Source of the DNA: Phoenix dactylifera
Lineage: Eukaryota > Streptophyta > Magnoliopsida > Arecales > Arecaceae
Assembly: GCF_009389715.1 (NCBI RefSeq)
Contig: NC_052399.1
Span: forward strand, 16,185,646 to 16,249,645
Direction: 5' to 3'
DNA: 64,000 bases
Both the position numbers and the translations under genes were made by a program. Each line of letters opens with the position of its first letter. The stretch's first letter is position 1. The notes beneath the pieces were generated by a model. It had not been told where the DNA came from. It did no database searches and saw only the letters and a list, made by a program, of their open reading frames with translations. Positions 60,690 to 64,000 of the stretch are shown one piece after another.

Positions 60690-62249
60690 GTCGATGATCT
60701 TTGGTTCGAGCGAAACATTAATGTGCTGTCCTATTTCTTGTGGTTGCCTGCTTCCCGCTTCGTGCCTCCCATGAGGCCGTGAGGCTTGGAATCAAAGAAT
60801 TTTAAAACCTCCGTTGTTTATAAAGTTGCGAAAAATAAATGAAAAGAGATAACGAACGAAATTTCTCACACTTATACTGCTCGTGAAATTCCTGGTCAAG
60901 CAAGAATTTTTTTCGAACTTCAAAACTGGTAGGTCTTTGAACTTAATGTTTCAATGTCAAGTCAAATGATGATTTACCTTGCAGCAAGCAATCAAAAAAC
61001 ATTTCATGTTGGTTTTCAAACTATTAGTCTGATCTTGTTCTGATGTCTTCAAATTGTAGGCTAATGAAAAGCATCATGTATTACACTATTACTATTAATG
61101 ACGTGATGCTATTATTCATGACATGAATCAAAGAATAAGACGAATCAGGTCATGAAACTATTGTGGTTGCTGAAAGACCATAAGCATCATAAGTGCAATT
61201 GCCCATGACTAATATACTGCACATTTTCTTCTCCAGGAACAAAAGTGACTGGAAGATTTGATGAATTGGTAATCATGTTCTGGATTATACAGCGCCAATG
61301 GCTACTTCCCATGCCTACCCATCTGAGCTGAGGCTAAAAATTTGCATCAATCTGGAAAGTAAGGAGTGACTACATGAAGCTATACATTTTGCTCTGTAAA
61401 AGAGTTTAAACTTCAATTACTATTGGACGTACCACACATTGAGTAGTATTTGAAATTTAGAAGAAGCCAATCTTCTCTTGCTTTACCTTGCGAACACCAT
61501 CTATAAACATCTCGTGAAAGTTGTCACCATCCTCGCGAAGTAGGATTAGCTTACCTTATGATTTCATTTGATTTGATCTGATTTCCATGTGTAGCACTTA
61601 AATTGATTTGATCTGATTTCCATGCGATCGAACAAAAAAGCAATTGGCTTGAATGTATTCATACCTACTCATGAAGGGGATTGTTTCTTGCAAACAAGAA
61701 ATGGTCGATCTCAAATTTATGGACTCTTCTCTGGAGCCGGTTGTCCATGTATTTTTTATCACAGTCTCATCAAAGATATCCAACATATTTTCCCAACTTC
61801 ATGTCAGAAGAGACATGATTAATCTAGCATTGCTTCCAAAAATGTCATCCTCAACAAATCAATGGATAAATCAACGACAAAGAACCAGAAACAAAGTTTG
61901 GACTTTGAAAATAACATTTAGGCAGCACAACAAAATAGGATACATCGATAATTATGGAAAATTGGAATCACATGCCCAAAGGCATCTAAAATCCACCCAA
62001 TACAAAATCACCAAGAGATACAAATTAGTTTCTAGGCAAATTATTTGTATACAGTATGATCTAATGTTCATCATATTACATGTATTACCACAAAATAGCC
62101 GGGGAATTCTCTACATGGAAGGTACCCAAACTGTCTACATGAGTCCATGCTAAAAGAATCCTCATCCATATACCATATTCCCTTCCCAATCCAGATTCAG
62201 AAACAAAGTGTCAAAAGACCACAAAACATGATGTTGTAACCAAATCAAA
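60690..62249. other. Intergenic region upstream of tRNA-Gln and downstream of the ELC-like gene
   Basis: No gene was recognised. A direct repeat with TTGATTTGATCTGATTTCCA occurs twice near 61567-61624. Open frames of 60-166 codons on both strands around 61600-62150 have no recognisable domain and overlap each other. Confidence 0.5.
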
Positions 62250-63242
62250 TCACAAGCTTCCTACTTGATTTCTCTCACCCTCTCTATGAAGCATCATGCG
62301 GACTCTGGCTGCCATGCTCCGGTGGAAGAACTGCTCTCTCGACAGCGCCCTCACGTGTTTTAAGTACGCATGAAAAGGCATGCATCCCTCAGTCGCCGCC
62401 CGATCCAACGCATAAATGGTGTCCTCCAACGCCAGGTCCATCGCTGCGCATTCCATCATCTTCCTCGAAGACACATCAGACGGCTCGAATACATCATCAA
62501 TGCTCACTTCCCTTTCCTTCCATCTCCTTCTGATGTTCCCCTTGGTCTCCCGTACCCAACTCTCCATCACATCCGTGTTCATCTGAGTCACCTGAAGCTC
62601 CTGCTCCAAGTTGTCCCTCGCTTCCTCCAATTCCCTCGTTCCACGCGCGATCGCCTGTTCTCTTCGCTTCAACTCCGCCTGGACTCGAAGAAACCCCTCC
62701 ATCTCCGCCTCCCGGCCGGCGAGGTCCCGCTGCACCATCTCCAAGATCCATTTCACCTCCACCGGATCATTCCTGGGCTTGGGCTTAGTGTAGAGGGGTG
62801 GATCGAGGCTAAAGAGGAGGGAGAGGGAGGGGACGAGGTCGGCGAGGTTGGAGGCGGGGTAGCGCCAGGAGCGGAGGTAGGCGGCGTCGACGGCACCGGA
62901 GGGGTCGACGTGGGCGTGGCCGGGCCTTATGAGCGTCCCCCGGACGGGACAGAGGAAGACGGCGGGGGGAACGTGGGGGTAGGCCTCCAGGAGCCAGATG
63001 GAGGCCGGAAGGTGGCCGCCGGAGGTGGGGATGGTGCCCTCGGCGCGGAGGAGGATGGTGGTGCGGCCGTCGTTATAGGTGAAGGCGGCTGCGGAGGGGC
63101 GGAAGGAAGGGAAGGCATCGACCAGAGAGACCAGGTGGTGGCGGATCAGCCACCTGTCGTCCGCCGCATAGGGCAGCGCCCCCCCGCCGCGGTGTGAGAG
63201 GGCGGCGCCCAGGTACCGTTGCAGCTCCCGCGCGTCCGCCAT
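62250..63242 (-). CDS. ELC: ELC/VPS23-like ESCRT-I subunit (TSG101 family), intronless
   Basis: 330 residues. An N-terminal UEV domain (about 30-152) has FTYNDGRTTILLRAEGTIP, IWLLEAYPHVPPAVFL, GHAHVDPSGAVDAAYLRSW and LSLLFSLDPPLY. The catalytic Cys of true E2 enzymes is absent, as in TSG101, so it binds ubiquitin without conjugating it. A coiled coil spans about 165-245. The C-terminal steadiness box (about 250-318) has DLALEDTIYALDRAATEG and YLKHVRALSREQFFHR. The family sorts ubiquitinated cargo at endosomes; Arabidopsis ELC mutants show multinucleate cells. The usual long Pro-rich linker between UEV and coil is nearly absent, which explains a length below that of ELC (about 400) and close to short VPS23 paralogues. 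The 5' half is GC-rich, so long open frames on the plus strand here are shadows. Confidence 0.93.
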   Translation of the reverse strand: MADARELQRYLGAALSHRGGGALPYAADDRWLIRHHLVSLVDAFPSFRPSAAAFTYNDGRTTILLRAEGTIPTSGGHLPASIWLLEAYPHVPPAVFLCPVRGTLIRPGHAHVDPSGAVDAAYLRSWRYPASNLADLVPSLSLLFSLDPPLYTKPKPRNDPVEVKWILEMVQRDLAGREAEMEGFLRVQAELKRREQAIARGTRELEEARDNLEQELQVTQMNTDVMESWVRETKGNIRRRWKEREVSIDDVFEPSDVSSRKMMECAAMDLALEDTIYALDRAATEGCMPFHAYLKHVRALSREQFFHRSMAARVRMMLHREGERNQVGSL

Positions 63243-64000
63243 GGCCGGGCCTCACGGCGGTGTAGCCGTTGGTGCCTTGGTGGTGGGGGGATTCATACTT
63301 CGTTTTATTTCGGTCGTCTTCTGGAACTCTCATCATTCAGTTGCCGGCTTCCTCAAAAGTCAATAACAACCTAACGTTCATTCCTCCTGCTGCCATCTGT
63401 ACATCGCCGTGGAAAGGGAAGGCATCGTTTTGTTTTGTTACATGGCGCAAGCAAAAGCGACCGGCAAATATCAGGCTCGAACTGAGGCTATAAAAAATCT
63501 GAGAGACTTTGAAAACACTCACCTCTCCATTGCTATCCTCATAATGATGTTCGCATAGTATTTCTACCTGTCAACATAGCAAAAAGGAAGAGTCGCACTG
63601 CTATTGATGTTGAGCAATCGTAATGCAATGTACACGCAAGGATGATGGTGGATTCGAATCGTAATTTAAATGTCTCTTATTGTTAATTGAAATATGAGAA
63701 ATCACTTTTTTTTTAATAGTTGTTGGCATAGCAAAAGTCTCGGGATCATTGATTAGTGATCTCCCTATGTTTGACACACTTCGATCTTCACGATGGAGAC
63801 GAGCTCACACGATGCAGGCCGTTCGCAAGCTTTGGTCATGTCGTAATCCAGACGGGACAAATCTATTTGGAAAAAAAAACAGAGCTGCTCGTGATAAGGA
63901 TTCGTATGAGCTTGGAATGCTTCATGGATTTCACAAATATACTTGTAAAAAAGCGTCATTCTCAGATTCAACGTAGTAGTTAAGTTTTATATTCTTTATC
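63243..64000. other. 5' flank of the ELC-like gene
   Basis: The first 100 bp continue the GC-rich leader on the minus strand. The rest is AT-rich. Short open frames on both strands at 63749-63983 have no recognisable domain. No promoter element could be assigned with confidence. Confidence 0.45.

Noticed and set aside
61653..62153. 166-codon plus-strand open frame
   Set aside because: No family resemblance, overlaps an opposite-strand open frame and lies in AT-rich intergenic DNA.
62370..63197. 275-codon open frame on the plus strand opposite the ELC-like gene
   Set aside because: It is Gly/Arg-rich with no domain and is produced by the GC-rich codons of the real UEV/steadiness-box gene on the minus strand.
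1..64000. CRISPR arrays, bacterial operons, riboswitches
   Set aside because: Spliceosomal introns and plant gene families throughout; the only short-period repeats are microsatellites and transposon words.

Overview
This is nuclear DNA of a flowering plant. The genes have many short exons and long AT-rich GT-AG introns, a cytosolic-type tRNA-Gln is present, and the protein families are plant-type. The GC-rich 5' half of the single-exon ELC-like gene and the TE-filled introns of up to about 6 kb suggest a monocot, possibly a palm; that placement is a guess.

Layout: (1) From before base 1 to 42296 (+) runs one very large gene, a GMI1-like/SMCHD1-type protein with an N-terminal GHKL ATPase module and a C-terminal SMC-hinge module. 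I traced 33 exons that join in a single frame (1425 codons plus stop); the 5' exons lie outside the window. (2) About 3.3 kb downstream on the same strand, 45644-54557, is a DMS3-like gene (SMC hinge without ATPase). Its hinge exons copy the exon phases, and mostly the exact lengths, of the GMI1 hinge exons (115, 192 and 321 nt are identical). The pair therefore looks like a head-to-tail partial duplication. (3) At 58920-60525 (-) are two exons of a putative plastid protein of unknown function, 3' end unresolved. (4) At 60618-60689 (-) is tRNA-Gln(CTG). (5) At 62250-63242 (-) is an intronless ELC/VPS23 (TSG101-type ESCRT-I) gene.

The introns are full of mobile DNA. Most notable is a hAT family whose short non-autonomous copies carry dense subterminal arrays of ACCGGT/GGTACC-type words; two copies have perfect 8-bp target duplications (15101-15444, 34192-34369). 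Two decayed transposase-bearing relatives lie at about 15.45-17.88 kb (internally deleted) and about 36.97-40.88 kb. Two further hAT-like MITE families, each with its own subterminal word and a perfect 8-bp target duplication, are at 43221-44098 and 51076-51580. A LINE 3' fragment with an 18-bp target duplication (48382-48654) and a tRNA-like retroposon (46349-46435) flank the early DMS3 exons.

From established knowledge of the families, GMI1 acts in DNA repair/somatic homologous recombination and DMS3 in the DDR complex of RNA-directed DNA methylation. Both use the same kind of hinge. The locus thus pairs two chromatin hinge proteins whose introns hold CpG-dense transposons that are likely silencing targets.
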